A DNA stretch of 60,766 nt from an uncultured Prevotella sp. (lineage in GTDB: Bacteria; Bacteroidota; Bacteroidia; Bacteroidales; Bacteroidaceae): positions 1 through 60,766 of the forward strand of contig ONCJ01000009.1 in the NCBI GenBank assembly GCA_900316295.1, written 5' to 3'. A program made the translations under genes and the position numbers. The notes below the pieces were generated by a model, which was not told where the DNA came from, did no database searches, and saw only the letters and a list, made by a program, of their open reading frames with translations. Of this stretch, positions 52,349-60,722 are shown piece after piece (positions within the stretch are counted from its first letter, which is position 1; each line of letters begins with the position of its first letter).

Positions 52349-53035
52349 ATGAGGTATGCTATTATAGCAGCAGGTGAAGGCACGCGCTTGTCACAAGAGG
52401 GTGTGACGGTGGCAAAGCCTATGGTGGCGATTGGTGGTGAACCGTTGCTGTGCAGGCTTGTGAGGATATTTAATGACAACGGAGCAAGTCATGTTGTGGT
52501 AGCGTTGAGAGATTCGTCTATTGCCCATCTTCCCACGACCGAAGATACTACGATAGTTTACTGCTCAACTCCCAGTTCGATGCATAGCTTTCACAAACTG
52601 AAACCGCACCTTTATACAGAAGAACCGTTTATACTCACTACGGTAGATACTGTCTTTATAGACAGAGAGTTTGCGGAATATGTAAAAGCTTTTCGTCAAG
52701 CAGTAGCTGACGGCTATGATGGACTGATGGGAGTGACTGATTATATTGATGACGAGAAGCCGCTATACGTTAAGATTGAAGATAGCGGTAATGAGATAGA
52801 AGGGTTCTACGATGAACCGTGTTCGCCATTTGTGTCGGCTGGCATCTATGGACTTTGTACTAATGCTCTGGATACCCTGGAACGATGCGTGAATAATGGC
52901 GAAAGTAGGATGCGTAACTTCCAACGAGCACTGATCAGGGAAGGCAAACGACTGAAGGCATGGCAGTTTTCTAAGGTCATCGACATCGATCACGTTTCGG
53001 ATATAGCAAAGGCAGAGGAGTTATGCGCAAAGTGA
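52349..53035 (+). CDS. Nucleotidyltransferase of the inositol-lipid cluster
   Basis: 228 residues from ATG 52349; the open frame before it crosses the promoter. N-terminal MRYAIIAAGEGTRLSQEG has the NTP-transferase loop (AAGEGTR, 7-13), Lys in VAKPMV, and TTVDTVFID as the metal-binding Asp region. It resembles cytidylyl- or other nucleotidylyltransferases acting on sugar or polyol phosphates. In archaea and some bacteria such an enzyme makes CDP-inositol for a CDP-alcohol phosphotransferase; that role is possible here but inferred. Overlaps the next gene by 13 bases. Confidence 0.82.
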   Translation: MRYAIIAAGEGTRLSQEGVTVAKPMVAIGGEPLLCRLVRIFNDNGASHVVVALRDSSIAHLPTTEDTTIVYCSTPSSMHSFHKLKPHLYTEEPFILTTVDTVFIDREFAEYVKAFRQAVADGYDGLMGVTDYIDDEKPLYVKIEDSGNEIEGFYDEPCSPFVSAGIYGLCTNALDTLERCVNNGESRMRNFQRALIREGKRLKAWQFSKVIDIDHVSDIAKAEELCAK

Positions 53036-53763
53036 TAGGCGTGCTGAGAGCACAAGAATATTCGCCAGGTGCTGTGGAAAGAGACGAGGCGATAATGAGG
53101 GCTGTGGTGGAACCACTCTATGGACAGCTTATCATGGAGGAAAATGTCACGGAAGCGACAGACTTTGCCGATTGTATTGTGTTCTCGATGGCACGTCGCC
53201 CCGAGACCTTGCAAGTGCTGAGCCGGTGGGAGAGTCTTGGCGTGAGGGTCATAAATCCTACTGCGGGGGTGATGAACTGCCGGAGGAGCATAGTAGAGCA
53301 CATCATGCGTAAGCATCATTTACCCTGTCCGCCATCCAGGGGACAGTACGGCTACTGGTTGAAGCGAGGCGATATGGCTGTGACTGTCGATAATGGTATT
53401 GCTTATTGCAGGAATGAGAAGGAACTAGAGGATGCAAAAAGCGACTTTGCGGAGCGTGGCATAACAGACATTGTCGTTCAGGCGCATGTGAGAGGTGACG
53501 TGGTGAAGTTTTATGGTGTGGAACCGAAAGGCTTCTTCCGAGTATATCATGTTGATGATAATGAGTCTCACTATTTCTATCAGAAACAAGTACTGCAGGC
53601 TAATGCCGAACTGCTTGCTCGACTGGTAGGTGTACAGGTGTACGGCGGTGATGCTGTAATAACAGCTGATGGCGATGCTTATATCGTCGACTTCAATGAC
53701 TGGCCCAGCTTTTCGCGATGTCTTTGTGAGGCGGCTGAGGCTATAGTAAAGATGGTACGCTAA
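53023..53763 (+). CDS. Small ATP-grasp protein of unknown substrate
   Basis: 246 residues. The C-terminal half has ATP-grasp features: VVQAHVRGDVVKFYGV (a nucleotide-site Lys), and GGDAVITADGDAYIVDFNDWPSFS, where Asp and Asn of DFND match the metal-binding positions of RimK-like ligases. The N-terminal part contains a pre-ATP-grasp-like fold (ADCIVFSMARRPETLQVLSRWESLGVRVINPTAGVMNCRRS). Such enzymes join a carboxylate to an amine through an acylphosphate; this one is short and its substrate unknown. It sits between the nucleotidyltransferase (13-base overlap) and the CDP-alcohol phosphotransferase (22-base gap). Confidence 0.75.
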   Translation: MRKVIGVLRAQEYSPGAVERDEAIMRAVVEPLYGQLIMEENVTEATDFADCIVFSMARRPETLQVLSRWESLGVRVINPTAGVMNCRRSIVEHIMRKHHLPCPPSRGQYGYWLKRGDMAVTVDNGIAYCRNEKELEDAKSDFAERGITDIVVQAHVRGDVVKFYGVEPKGFFRVYHVDDNESHYFYQKQVLQANAELLARLVGVQVYGGDAVITADGDAYIVDFNDWPSFSRCLCEAAEAIVKMVR

Positions 53764-53785
53764 AAGGTAAACAAGGGAAAGACGG

Positions 53786-55480
53786 ATGCAGTATGCATAT
53801 TACATAAAACGATTTAAGCAACTCTGGCTATCTACAATGAAGTCGGAGGATACCGAGGAGTGGTTGGATGTGTGGTTCACACGTCCTATCGGACTCTTTT
53901 TTGCTCTAATATGGCGACGATTGGGTGTCCATCCTAATACAATCACAATACTGTCTATTTTCCTCGGTATTGGCGCGGCTTTGATGTTCTATCATGCCGA
54001 TCTGTGGCATAATATTGCAGGCGTGGCGCTTTTGATGTTCGCAAACTTCTGTGACTCTACGGATGGTCAATTGGCGAGGATGACAGGGCAGAAGACTCTG
54101 GTAGGCAGAGTGCTCGATGGCTTTGCAGGCGATGTCTGGTTCTTTTGTATATATGCCGCCATCTGTTTACGACTCATGCCAGAATTTATGCCAGGAACTG
54201 ACATGGCATGGGGCTTTTGGATATGGGCATTAGGCTATGTTGCGGGTATCCTTTGTCATACCAGACAGGCTTCTCTTGCCGACTATTACAGGCAGATACA
54301 TCTCCTCTTTCTGAAAGGTAGGGAAGGGTCAGAGTTGGATAGCTATGAAAGTCAGCATGCCATCTATGAGAACCTGCCAGACGATGCACCTCTGTTTCAA
54401 CGAATATTCTATTATAATTATCAAAACTATTGCAAGAACCAAGAGCTGAGAACTCCTGAATTTCAGAAGTTTTACTCTTATGTTATGAAACGATATGGGT
54501 GTGTAGACAAAGTTCCCAAAGACCTGCGTGAGCGTTTCCGAATGGCCAGTAAACCGCTGATGCCGCTGACCAATATCTTGTCGTTCAATGTACGTGCTAT
54601 CTGCATATATGTTACCTGTTTGATGAATTGTCCTTGGGTATACTTCGTATTCGAAATAGTGGTATTGGGCCCCATCTATTTATATATGCAATGGAAGCAT
54701 GAAACTATATGTAAGGAATTTGTACGTCAGATTACAGATGGCGATGCTCTTCCAAATACCATAATTTTTGATTTCGGAGGGACGCTCGATACTAACGGTC
54801 AGCATTGGGCTCATTTTATGTGGAATGCATATCGTCGCCATGGAGTAGAAATAGAATGGGAAGACTTTCTGCCTGCGTATATTTATGCGGAAAAACAGTT
54901 GGGACGAGAACCTTTGTCGGGATTGACAACAATCACTCAGCTTGTTGAGAGGAAAGTGAGACTGCAGAAAGAATACTTGTCGGATAGCGGATGGACAAAC
55001 GGGCATATGGTCGATGACGAGACATATATTGATGTTGTCGCTGCCCTGTTGGAAAAGCAGACAGCTGCCTTGGCTTACAGTAAGGAAATCCTTATGCAGC
55101 TACGAAAGCATGTAAGACTTGCATTGGTAAGCAATTACTATGGAAATCTTACCACGGTGCTCAAGGAGTACGAAATGGACGGTCTGTTTGATGTGGTGAT
55201 CGATTCTGCTGTCGTAGGGGTTCGCAAACCAGACTCACGCATCTTTTCTATTGCTATTGAACAGTTGGGATGTAGTCCACATGAAGTGATGGTGGTGGGT
55301 GATAGCTTGAAGAATGATATTCAGCCTGCGCAACAGCTTGGATGTCAGACTGTCTGGTTGAATGTGAACATGGACGAAAACTTTAATCATGTCGAAAGGA
55401 ATAAGTCAAATGCCTCTACGACGGTGAAGGCGATTACTGATTTAAGTCAATTATTAGGGTTTTTGACAAATTGTTGTTAG
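53786..55480 (+). CDS. CDP-alcohol phosphotransferase fused to a HAD phosphatase
   Basis: 564 residues. The N-terminal membrane domain (about 35-320) has the CDP-alcohol phosphotransferase motif DSTDGQLARMTG with Asp90, Asp93, Gly94, Ala97, Arg98, Gly107, Asp111 and Asp116; the last two are 5 apart instead of the usual 4. The C-terminal domain (about 328-550) is a HAD hydrolase: FDFGGTLDT (motif I, Asp-x-Gly), LVSNYYGN (motif II), VRKPDSRIF (Lys, motif III) and VVGDSLKNDI (motif IV). With inositol-phosphate synthase next door, the natural reading is phosphatidylinositol-phosphate synthase plus its phosphatase in one chain. The acceptor could also be another lipid. Confidence 0.85.
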   Translation: MQYAYYIKRFKQLWLSTMKSEDTEEWLDVWFTRPIGLFFALIWRRLGVHPNTITILSIFLGIGAALMFYHADLWHNIAGVALLMFANFCDSTDGQLARMTGQKTLVGRVLDGFAGDVWFFCIYAAICLRLMPEFMPGTDMAWGFWIWALGYVAGILCHTRQASLADYYRQIHLLFLKGREGSELDSYESQHAIYENLPDDAPLFQRIFYYNYQNYCKNQELRTPEFQKFYSYVMKRYGCVDKVPKDLRERFRMASKPLMPLTNILSFNVRAICIYVTCLMNCPWVYFVFEIVVLGPIYLYMQWKHETICKEFVRQITDGDALPNTIIFDFGGTLDTNGQHWAHFMWNAYRRHGVEIEWEDFLPAYIYAEKQLGREPLSGLTTITQLVERKVRLQKEYLSDSGWTNGHMVDDETYIDVVAALLEKQTAALAYSKEILMQLRKHVRLALVSNYYGNLTTVLKEYEMDGLFDVVIDSAVVGVRKPDSRIFSIAIEQLGCSPHEVMVVGDSLKNDIQPAQQLGCQTVWLNVNMDENFNHVERNKSNASTTVKAITDLSQLLGFLTNCC

Positions 55481-55540
55481 TAGGTGTATAATAAATAATG
55501 TGTATGTACGTTATATAATGAATAAAATTAGACGAACTAG

Positions 55541-56848
55541 ATGAATATAAATGATATAAGACCTGCAAATGGTAAACTCGGGGTGATGGTGGTAGGATGC
55601 GGTGCCGTAGCAACTACCTTCATGACGGGAGTGATGATGGCAAGAAGAGGACTTGCCAAGCCTATTGGGTCTATGACACAATACGACAAGATAAGAGTAG
55701 GCTGTGGCGATAATGAACAACGCCTGCACTATTCTGATATTGTGCCACTTGCAAAGTTGGATGATCTTGTCTTTGGTACATGGGATGTATATCCACAGAA
55801 TGCTTATCAAGCCGCAGTCTATGCGAAAGTGTTGGACATGAGAGATATCGAGCCTGTAAGGGATGAACTTGAGAAGATAGTCCCAATGAAAGCTGCTTTC
55901 GACAAGAACTATGTGAAGCGTTTGGACGGTGACAATGTGAAAGACTGTTGTACACGGTGGGACATGGTTGAGGCTCTTAGACATGACATCCAGCAATTCA
56001 AAATAGCTAACAATTGTGACAGACTGGTCATGATATGGGCTGCGTCTACCGAGATATATGTTCCGTATAATGAGCAGTATCATGGTTCGCTTCAGGCACT
56101 CGAACGTGCTATGAAGGATGATGACCGCAGTCATGTGGCACCATCTATGTGCTATGCTTATGCAGCCCTGAGCGAGGGAGTTCCTTTTATAATGGGAGCT
56201 CCTAATACTACTGTTGACATACCGGCGATGTGGCAGCTGGCAGAGAAAATGAGGGTGCCAATAGCAGGTAAGGACTTCAAGACAGGACAGACTCTCGTCA
56301 AGAGTGGCTTTGCGCCAATTATCAGTACGCGATGCTTAGGACTCAACGGATGGTTCTCTACCAATATTCTGGGCAACCGTGATGGTATGGTGCTTGACGA
56401 GCCAGAGAATTTCAGGACTAAAGAGGTGAGCAAGCTGTCTACCCTGGAAACGATACTTCGTAAGGAAGACCAGCCAGACCTATATGGCAATTATTGCCAT
56501 CAGGTGAGAATAAACTATTATCCACCACGAAATGATAATAAAGAGGGATGGGATAATATTGACATATTTGGATGGATGGGGTATCCCATGCAAGTGAAAA
56601 TAAATTTCTTGTGTCGCGATTCCATCCTCGCTGCACCATTATTGCTCGACCTGTGTCTGCTATCCGATCTTGCAGCGCGTGCCGGACGATATGGCATACA
56701 GCGCTTCTTGAGTTTCTTCCTAAAAAGTCCTATGCATGACTATACCAAGGGAGAGATTGCTGTTAATAATTTGTATCAACAATACACAATGCTGAAAAAC
56801 GCCATCCGAGAGATGGGAGGATATGAACCAGATGAGAAACTTGACTAA
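55541..56848 (+). CDS. myo-Inositol-1-phosphate synthase
   Basis: 435 residues. A Rossmann NAD site (GVMVVGCGAVATTFMTGV, residues 13-30) and the family's catalytic-domain stretches: VIWAASTEIY, GAPNTTVDIPAM, IAGKDFKTGQTLVKSG and LGLNGWFSTNILGNRDG. It converts glucose-6-phosphate to inositol-1-phosphate using NAD+ within the cycle. It is rare in bacteria outside actinobacteria and some Bacteroidota, where it feeds inositol-lipid synthesis. It is 60 bases after the phosphotransferase-HAD gene and its end overlaps the next gene by 17-26 bases. Confidence 0.93.
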   Translation: MNINDIRPANGKLGVMVVGCGAVATTFMTGVMMARRGLAKPIGSMTQYDKIRVGCGDNEQRLHYSDIVPLAKLDDLVFGTWDVYPQNAYQAAVYAKVLDMRDIEPVRDELEKIVPMKAAFDKNYVKRLDGDNVKDCCTRWDMVEALRHDIQQFKIANNCDRLVMIWAASTEIYVPYNEQYHGSLQALERAMKDDDRSHVAPSMCYAYAALSEGVPFIMGAPNTTVDIPAMWQLAEKMRVPIAGKDFKTGQTLVKSGFAPIISTRCLGLNGWFSTNILGNRDGMVLDEPENFRTKEVSKLSTLETILRKEDQPDLYGNYCHQVRINYYPPRNDNKEGWDNIDIFGWMGYPMQVKINFLCRDSILAAPLLLDLCLLSDLAARAGRYGIQRFLSFFLKSPMHDYTKGEIAVNNLYQQYTMLKNAIREMGGYEPDEKLD

Positions 56849-59387
56849 ACGAATTTTTTCCGTTGTGCTACTCTTGACGATGACAACCATCGCTATGGCA
56901 CAGAAGATACAGGGCTATGTCGTAGACCAGCAGTCGGGCGACAGTATTCCGTATGCTAATGCAAGATATGCTGGTACAAAGTCTGGCGCATCGTCAGACG
57001 AGTCGGGACGCTTCACTGTCGAGAGGATCAATGGATCTACACTGACAGTGACAGCCGTGGGATACAAACCTCGAAAGGTGAAGATCTCGGAGAAAACACC
57101 TGATGTACTGCATGTTACTCTGATTGCGGACTCCAAACGTATGGAAGAGGTCGTAGTGAAGGCTAAACGACGCCATCGTTATTCGCGTAAGGATAATCCC
57201 GCCGTAGAGCTTATGCGACGAGTGATTGCTGCTAAGAAACGTACGCAACTGGAAAATCATGACTATCTGCAGTACGACAAGTACCAGAAACTCACAATGG
57301 CCGTCAACAACATCAAGCCGGAAGAGTTAGAAAGCAACTTTTTCAAGAAGTCTCCGTGGCTTCTGGAACAGGTGGAGATGTGCCCGTATAACCAGAAACT
57401 GATACTTCCTGTGTCGGTGGACGAGACTCTTACACAACATATCTATCGTAAGAATCCCAAAGACCAGAAGGATATCATACAGGGACAATCCACCAAGGGT
57501 ATCAGCAAACTGATACAGACGGGCGAGATGATCAACACTGTAGTGAAGGATGTGTTTACTGATATAGATATCTATGACGACCAGATCAGACTCCTTCAGA
57601 GCCAGTTCCCAAGTCCGATAGGTTCTACTGCTATCTCATTCTATCATTTCTATATCGATGATACCACCTACGTAGACAAAGATCAGTGTATAAGACTGCA
57701 GTTTATGCCTGCCAATCAGCAAGACTTTGGCTTCAGAGGTGAACTGTACGTCCTGAATGACAGTTCTCTGCATGTTCGAAAGTGCGACATGCAGCTTCCT
57801 GCAAATACAGGTGTTAACTTCGTAGATGCGATGAAAATACAGCAGGAGTACAAACAACTCGATAATGGTGAATGGGTACTCACAACAGACAATATGGTCG
57901 CCGAGCTCGAGCTGACCGATCTCTTCCAGCGTGCAATAGTAATCCGTTCTACACGACTGAACAACTATTCTTTTGCTCCTATAGACAATAAACTGTTCAA
58001 GGGTAAGGCGAAGATTACTATGGCGTCTGATGCAAAGTTGCGAGACGAAAACTACTGGAACCAGCATAGACAGGTACAACTCACAGGTAGTGAGGCTAAC
58101 ATGAATGGTTTTATCAAAAAGATGTCACAGTCGAAGGACTTCAAATGGGTGATGTTCGCATCAAAGGTTCTCATAGAAAATTTCATAGAGACCGGTAACG
58201 AGAAACATCCGAGTAAGTTTGATATCGGACCTGTACTCACCTTCGTGTCAAGCAACTATATTGATGGTTTGCGTCTGCGAATGGCGGGACGTACCACAGC
58301 TAAACTGAATCCACATTGGTTTGGAGAGGGCTACTATGCATATGGTACCAAAACTCATAAGAGCTATTATGGCGCTAAGGTGACTTACTCCTTTGTGAAG
58401 CCAGAATACCACCCAATAGAGTTTCCGTCAAGGTATATCTCCTTCGAGTCGACATATGACCTTATGGCACCATCCGATAAGTTCCTGAAAAACCATAAGG
58501 ATAATGTCCTCATGGCAATAAAACCGAAGAAAGCCAAGGAATATTATTTTTACAACCGACAGCAACTTGACTTCGTGTGGGAGACCAACTACGGCTTGAC
58601 AACCGAATTCCAGCTAAAGACTGAGAGTGACGAGGCAACAGGCGAGATGCAGTTCCGCCGACTCAACACTGGCGAGATTATCAAGAAAATCAGGACTACC
58701 GACATTACGCTGGGTATTGACTATCGCCCGGGACAAACGTATGTGAATACAAAGACCACGCGTATGGAGGTGAATATGGATGCTCCAGAGTTTAGAATCA
58801 GTCACACGATGGGATTGAAACACTTCCTTGGAGGACAGTATCAAAGTAACTATACCGAACTGTATATCTACAAACGCTTATGGTTGGGTAGCTGGGGCCA
58901 TATAGATACTCGACTCAAGGGTGGTGCCCAATGGAATAAGGTGCCATTCCCATTACTAATATTCCCTCCTGTCAACAACTCATATTTTGAGAGTGCCGGA
59001 ACATTCAATATGATGAGGGATATGGAATTCCTTAATGACCGCTTTGCGCAGTTCAGTGTAGCATGGGATCTTAATGGGAAAATATTTAACAGAGTACCTT
59101 TCTTGAAGCGATTGAAATGGAGAGAATATGTTGCTTTCAAGGGCATGTGGGGTAAACTTACTGACAAAAACAACCCTTACCTGCCTGTCAATGCTAACAG
59201 ATCCGATCTTTTCTATCTGCCAGATGTGACTCGAGTGATGACACATGACCCGTATATGGAACTTGTACTCGGTGTACATAATATATTAAAAATGTTTGAA
59301 GTAGACTACGTTCGCCGACTTACTTATACTAATGTGCCAGGTGTTAAAAGAAACGGAATTCGGTTTGGATTTAATATTACATTCTGA
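56823..59387 (+). CDS. DUF5686 outer-membrane protein with carboxypeptidase-like regulatory domain
   Basis: 854 residues with a signal peptide (FSVVLLLTMTTIAMAQ). Residues about 28-105 form a CarboxypepD_reg-like beta-sandwich (IQGYVVDQQSGDSIPYANA, TVTAVGYKPRKVKI), then a DUF5686 region and amphipathic strands ending in GIRFGFNITF, typical of an outer-membrane barrel. Function unknown. ATG 56823 and ATG 56832 are both possible; either overlaps the inositol-phosphate synthase gene, so it probably belongs to that operon. A role in placing the lipid in the outer membrane is speculation. Confidence 0.82.
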   Translation: MNQMRNLTKRIFSVVLLLTMTTIAMAQKIQGYVVDQQSGDSIPYANARYAGTKSGASSDESGRFTVERINGSTLTVTAVGYKPRKVKISEKTPDVLHVTLIADSKRMEEVVVKAKRRHRYSRKDNPAVELMRRVIAAKKRTQLENHDYLQYDKYQKLTMAVNNIKPEELESNFFKKSPWLLEQVEMCPYNQKLILPVSVDETLTQHIYRKNPKDQKDIIQGQSTKGISKLIQTGEMINTVVKDVFTDIDIYDDQIRLLQSQFPSPIGSTAISFYHFYIDDTTYVDKDQCIRLQFMPANQQDFGFRGELYVLNDSSLHVRKCDMQLPANTGVNFVDAMKIQQEYKQLDNGEWVLTTDNMVAELELTDLFQRAIVIRSTRLNNYSFAPIDNKLFKGKAKITMASDAKLRDENYWNQHRQVQLTGSEANMNGFIKKMSQSKDFKWVMFASKVLIENFIETGNEKHPSKFDIGPVLTFVSSNYIDGLRLRMAGRTTAKLNPHWFGEGYYAYGTKTHKSYYGAKVTYSFVKPEYHPIEFPSRYISFESTYDLMAPSDKFLKNHKDNVLMAIKPKKAKEYYFYNRQQLDFVWETNYGLTTEFQLKTESDEATGEMQFRRLNTGEIIKKIRTTDITLGIDYRPGQTYVNTKTTRMEVNMDAPEFRISHTMGLKHFLGGQYQSNYTELYIYKRLWLGSWGHIDTRLKGGAQWNKVPFPLLIFPPVNNSYFESAGTFNMMRDMEFLNDRFAQFSVAWDLNGKIFNRVPFLKRLKWREYVAFKGMWGKLTDKNNPYLPVNANRSDLFYLPDVTRVMTHDPYMELVLGVHNILKMFEVDYVRRLTYTNVPGVKRNGIRFGFNITF

Positions 59388-59422
59388 TTGTAAGAAGGTT
59401 AAGGTATAAAAGCAAAAAAAAA

Positions 59423-59454
59423 GAGCCAAAAATGTTTCACAACATCCTTGGCTC
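59423..59454. terminator. Hairpin with a U-run on the minus-strand side
   Basis: GAGCCAA pairs with TTGGCTC, and inside it ATGTT with AACAT, leaving a 4-base loop. The long A-run 59414-59422 would be a U-run for minus-strand transcription; on the plus side only AATTTTC follows. It probably ends the plus-strand operon in part and blocks antisense transcription. Confidence 0.6.
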
Positions 59455-59563
59455 GCCAATTTTCTAACTAACTTATTATCAACTATTCATTACTCACTTT
59501 CTGTTTTCTGTTTGCAAAGATATTTACAAAATGCAAAAAAAACAATAGTATGTAGTAAAAAAA

Positions 59564-59583
59564 ATACGTAAACGTTTGCGTAT
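59564..59583 (+). promoter_or_regulatory. Probable LacI-family operator
   Basis: ATACGTAAACGTTTGCGTAT is a 20-base near-palindrome (one mismatched pair) centred on AAACGTTT, the form expected for a LacI/GalR-type dimer with a central CG. It covers the TTTG -33 element of the promoter for the LacI gene itself. Confidence 0.75.
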
Positions 59584-59606
59584 ATATTGTTTTTTTTCTA
59601 CTTTTG
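59575..59606 (+). promoter_or_regulatory. Promoter of the LacI-family gene
   Basis: TTTG 59575-59578, a 20-base spacer and TACTTTTG 59599-59606, 27 bases before the ATG at 59633. Confidence 0.8.
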
Positions 59607-59632
59607 CTGCGAAATTACAGAAAAATTGAATA

Positions 59633-60646
59633 ATGAAGCAGCGCAGAGTATCACTGAAAGACCTTGCCAGTAAACTTGGTGTCAGCATTGCAACCGTATC
59701 CAGAGCACTGCGAAATAGCCATGAAGTGGGAGAGGATATGCGAAATAAGGTACAGCAGTTGGCACAAGAACTTAACTATCGTCCCAATCCTTTTGCACAA
59801 AGTCTTCGCAAAGAGGCACCACGTATTATTGGTGTGGTATTGCCCAACCTCGTAACCCACTATTATGCGTCTGTGCTCGATGGTATAGAGAATTACGCAA
59901 GGACGCAGGGCTATTCTGTATTCAGTGGTAATTCGCACGAGACGGAACATGATGAGAAACTGGTAGTCGACAGTTTTGTAAATATGCATGTAGAGGGCAT
60001 CATCGCCTGTCTGTCGCAAGAGACATCCGATTTCTCTCACTTCGTAGAGGTGAAGAATATGGGTATACCCCTTGTTTTCTTTGCGCGTACGTGTCTGCAG
60101 GATGACTTTTCGTATGTGGTTGCAGATGGAGATGTAGCGGCTCAGGAGGCGACCCAGCATCTTATAGATTATGGTAGTAAGAGAATTGCCTTTGTGGGTG
60201 GACCAAACCATCTCGATATGGTACGTCGGAGAAAACATGGATACCTTGAGGCTCTGAGAGAGAACAAGATATCTATAGACAGGGATCTTGTGGCTTGTGG
60301 CAAGATAGATTATCAGGTAGCATACGATGCAGCTCTGTCGTTGCTCAATAGCCCCAATCCGCCAGATGCGATACTTGCATTTAATGATGTTATCCTCTAT
60401 GCGGTTTTCGAAGCAGTGAAAAGTAAAGGACTGCGCATACCTGAGGACGTGGCTATCGTAGGTTTCTCGGATGGGGATACTGCGGAATATGTCACCCCAC
60501 GCCTCACAACCATTGCCGACCAAGCGTATGATCAGGGACAGATGGCTTGCGAGTTGTTGCTTAGGGCAATAGGTGGCGATAAAAAAATATATCACGAGAT
60601 AGTCCCTATGCATCTGACAGTCAGGGATAGTAGCAAAAAGAAATAG
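59633..60646 (+). CDS. LacI-family transcriptional regulator
   Basis: 337 residues, the normal length. Helix-turn-helix VSLKDLASKLGVSIATVSRALRN (6-28) and hinge NYRPNPFAQSLR, then a periplasmic-binding-protein-like sugar domain (IIGVVLPNLVTHYYASVLDGIENYA, KRIAFVGGPNHLDMVRRRKHGYLEAL, DVAIVGFSDGDTAEYVTPRLTTI). It should repress sugar-use genes until a ligand binds. An operator-like palindrome over its own promoter points to autoregulation. The genes it controls probably lie beyond the right edge, where another promoter begins. Confidence 0.94.
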   Translation: MKQRRVSLKDLASKLGVSIATVSRALRNSHEVGEDMRNKVQQLAQELNYRPNPFAQSLRKEAPRIIGVVLPNLVTHYYASVLDGIENYARTQGYSVFSGNSHETEHDEKLVVDSFVNMHVEGIIACLSQETSDFSHFVEVKNMGIPLVFFARTCLQDDFSYVVADGDVAAQEATQHLIDYGSKRIAFVGGPNHLDMVRRRKHGYLEALRENKISIDRDLVACGKIDYQVAYDAALSLLNSPNPPDAILAFNDVILYAVFEAVKSKGLRIPEDVAIVGFSDGDTAEYVTPRLTTIADQAYDQGQMACELLLRAIGGDKKIYHEIVPMHLTVRDSSKKK

Positions 60647-60690
60647 AACAAGTGCCTATATATAAATAGTAAGCATTCGTTGAAATACAC

Positions 60691-60722
60691 GTTGTAGCAG
60701 TTGTAGTATCGTTGTACCTTTG
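60691..60722 (+). promoter_or_regulatory. Promoter at the right edge
   Basis: GTTG (60691-60694, one base from TTTG), a 20-base spacer and TACCTTTG 60715-60722. CAGTTGTAG (60698-60706) and CTACAACTG (60744-60752) form an inverted repeat around the -7 element. An ATG at 60763 may be the start of the next gene. Confidence 0.55.

Noticed and set aside
59651-60613. 320-codon minus-strand frame opposite the LacI gene
   Set aside because: The LacI gene is unmistakable on the plus strand; the antisense product has no protein-like pattern.
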